This document shows, piece by piece, positions 57,768 through 58,713 of a stretch of 58,713 nt of DNA. The notes under the pieces are model-generated. The model searched no databases. It saw nothing but the letters and a program-made list of their open reading frames with translations, and was not told where the DNA came from. The position numbers were made by a program, and so were the translations under genes. The stretch is from assembly GCA_025350305.1 (NCBI GenBank), contig JANXYC010000125.1:1-58713 (forward strand). The letters are read 5' to 3'. Each line of letters opens with the position of its first letter. Position 1 is the first letter of the stretch. This stretch comes from Cyclobacteriaceae bacterium (GTDB lineage Bacteria; Bacteroidota; Bacteroidia; Cytophagales; Cyclobacteriaceae).

Positions 57768-58322
57768 CTATAAAGTTAATGCTTCCTCTTTTAATATTTT
57801 TCTCAACTCATCGGCCAGCCGCTGGCGGGCGCGATGGATTCGCACTTTCAGCGTGTTCATATTTTGCCCCATCAGTTCGGCCACTTCGTCCATTGAAAAC
57901 TCTTTAATATAATAAAGTTGTATGGCCAGCCGGTCGGCTTCGTTTAGCTTGTCCATGGCTTTCAATACGAACGCCTGCTTATCATCTTTTTCCAGCGACT
58001 GCTCTGGCTCATCGGCTCTGTCATGATGTTCAATACTTGATAAAACAGGACGTTTTTTCCGCTTGTAACTCACCGCAGTATTAAAAACAATCCGGTACAG
58101 CCAGGTGGAGAACCGCGCTTTTCTATTGAAGTTTTTCAGGTAATGAAATGCCTTAATGAATGCATCCTGGGTAGCTTCCTCTGCCTCCGGTCGATTATTC
58201 AAAATCTTCAATGCAATGGTAAATGCAAATCGCTGATAATTTTCCACCAGCCGGGCATACGGTTCCTGTTTACCGGCCAGGATGCGGTCGATCAATTTAT
58301 TTTCTTCCTGCAGGGAAATCAC
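57768..58322 (-). CDS. ECF-subfamily RNA polymerase sigma factor (second)
   Basis: A 184-residue RpoE-like sigma. Region 2 is AFTIALKILNNRPEAEEATQDAFIKAFHYLKNF, then RFSTWLYRIVFNTAVSYKRKKR. Region 4 is LNEADRLAIQLYYIKEFSMDEVAELMGQNMNTLKVRIHRARQRL. Complete and typical of the Bacteroidota RpoE group that precedes a short membrane anti-sigma. The target regulon is not visible here. Transcribed away from the partial DUF6249 gene, with about 130 bases between the two starts. Confidence 0.94.
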   Translation of the reverse strand: MISLQEENKLIDRILAGKQEPYARLVENYQRFAFTIALKILNNRPEAEEATQDAFIKAFHYLKNFNRKARFSTWLYRIVFNTAVSYKRKKRPVLSSIEHHDRADEPEQSLEKDDKQAFVLKAMDKLNEADRLAIQLYYIKEFSMDEVAELMGQNMNTLKVRIHRARQRLADELRKILKEEALTL

Positions 58323-58453
58323 AGCCGTTCGACGCTTGTTTTCGTCTTGAAGTTACAGATTCAACAAGAATATTAAGAGCGCAAAATATTTTCGGGTGCA
58401 CTGTAACCGGGAAGGGACCTCACAGCGTCAAAGAAGCAAAAAACAATAAAGTC

Positions 58454-58713
58454 ATGGCATCTGAAGAAATCATTATCCCGGTTTTAGGCATCTTATTGCC
58501 TATCATTATCACCCTTGGGGCATTTATCATGATCGTATATCTGCGCAAATTTCAAAATATGGAGCGGATGATGATCATCGAGAAAGGCCTTGACCCAAAT
58601 AGTTTTAAAAGAGATAGGATGGCGCCTGGCTCAATCCGTTGGTCCTTGTTACTAATCGGCATTGGCATTGGCTTTTTAATGGGCTATTGGCTCGACCGCT
58701 CGTTCGACATGGA
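58454..58713 (+). CDS. DUF6249-like small membrane protein (cut by window end)
   Basis: The ATG at 58454 opens a frame that runs off the window. It reads VLGILLPIIITLGAFIMIVYLRK, then MERMMIIEKGLDPNSF, then WSLLLIGIGIGFLMGYWLD. Two membrane helices with the intervening R-x-x-(M/E)IEKG segment are characteristic of DUF6249 proteins found beside ECF sigma factors in Bacteroidota. It lies divergent to the second ECF sigma gene and may belong to its regulon. At least 86 codons are visible; the end is missing. Confidence 0.7.
   Translation, partial: MASEEIIIPVLGILLPIIITLGAFIMIVYLRKFQNMERMMIIEKGLDPNSFKRDRMAPGSIRWSLLLIGIGIGFLMGYWLDRSFDM

Overview
The window looks like chromosomal DNA of a member of the Bacteroidota, most likely the Cytophagales. 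This rests on gene content: FtsX/MacB-type permeases of about 800 residues, paired DUF4097 proteins, TAnnTTTG-type -7 promoter elements, a GxxExxY gene, four-helix-bundle '23S IVS-like' proteins, a DUF6922/AbiEii pair, and SusC-free rhamnose genes with a fused aldolase/dehydrogenase. No gene fixes the genus. Base composition is mid-GC in housekeeping stretches and visibly AT-richer in the accessory stretch at about 7.0-12.6 kb.

Layout. 1-1092: 3' part of metG. 1.5-4.9 kb: an ECF sigma factor, its membrane anti-sigma partner and two secreted DUF4097 beta-repeat proteins in one direction. 5.1-5.6 kb: a DUF433/DUF5615 toxin-antitoxin pair whose toxin is broken. 5.7-6.8 kb: a membrane acyltransferase. 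6.97 kb: tRNA-Gly(CCC), followed by a decayed accessory region to about 12.6 kb. That region holds a deleted HEPN gene, a frameshifted PD-(D/E)XK nuclease, an apparently intact DUF6922/AbiEii toxin-antitoxin pair bracketed by two copies of a small ORF, a second HEPN-like gene, a frameshifted zinc-ribbon gene and a short-chain dehydrogenase fragment. 12.6-14.3 kb: an ABC exporter.

14.6-23.6 kb, minus strand: a complete L-rhamnose module. A secreted GH78 rhamnosidase frees the sugar, RhaT imports it, RhaM interconverts anomers, RhaI makes rhamnulose, RhaB phosphorylates it, and a fused aldolase/lactaldehyde dehydrogenase cleaves and oxidises the product. No regulator lies alongside. 23.8-33.5 kb holds hrpB, a SMUG-like glycosylase, an IGHMBP2-like helicase, a D-aminoacylase, a tandem universal stress protein, and a DnaJ-domain protein coupled to a SUI1/eIF1 homologue. 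33.6-42.5 kb holds an FtsX permease, a diacylglycerol kinase-like protein, YopX, an acyl carrier protein, and a histidine kinase and sigma-54 response regulator separated by a phytanoyl-CoA dioxygenase and a four-helix-bundle gene. 42.9-46.0 kb is a second accessory patch (SDH-type Clp-fold proteinase, AAA ATPase with a dyad-rich upstream region). 46.1-58.7 kb holds a sugar isomerase, an M28 peptidase, an LpxH-like enzyme, ftsH, rsfS, birA, a GMC oxidoreductase with its small subunit, and a second ECF sigma/anti-sigma pair.

Two patterns cut across the window. First, many intergenic gaps are filled by short degenerate 'word' repeats, a different word in each gap, often present in both orientations. 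Second, several gene remnants can be read by eye. The clearest is a GxxExxY gene interrupted by a 209-bp inverted-repeat element flanked by CTAG; removing the element with one CTAG restores the reading frame.
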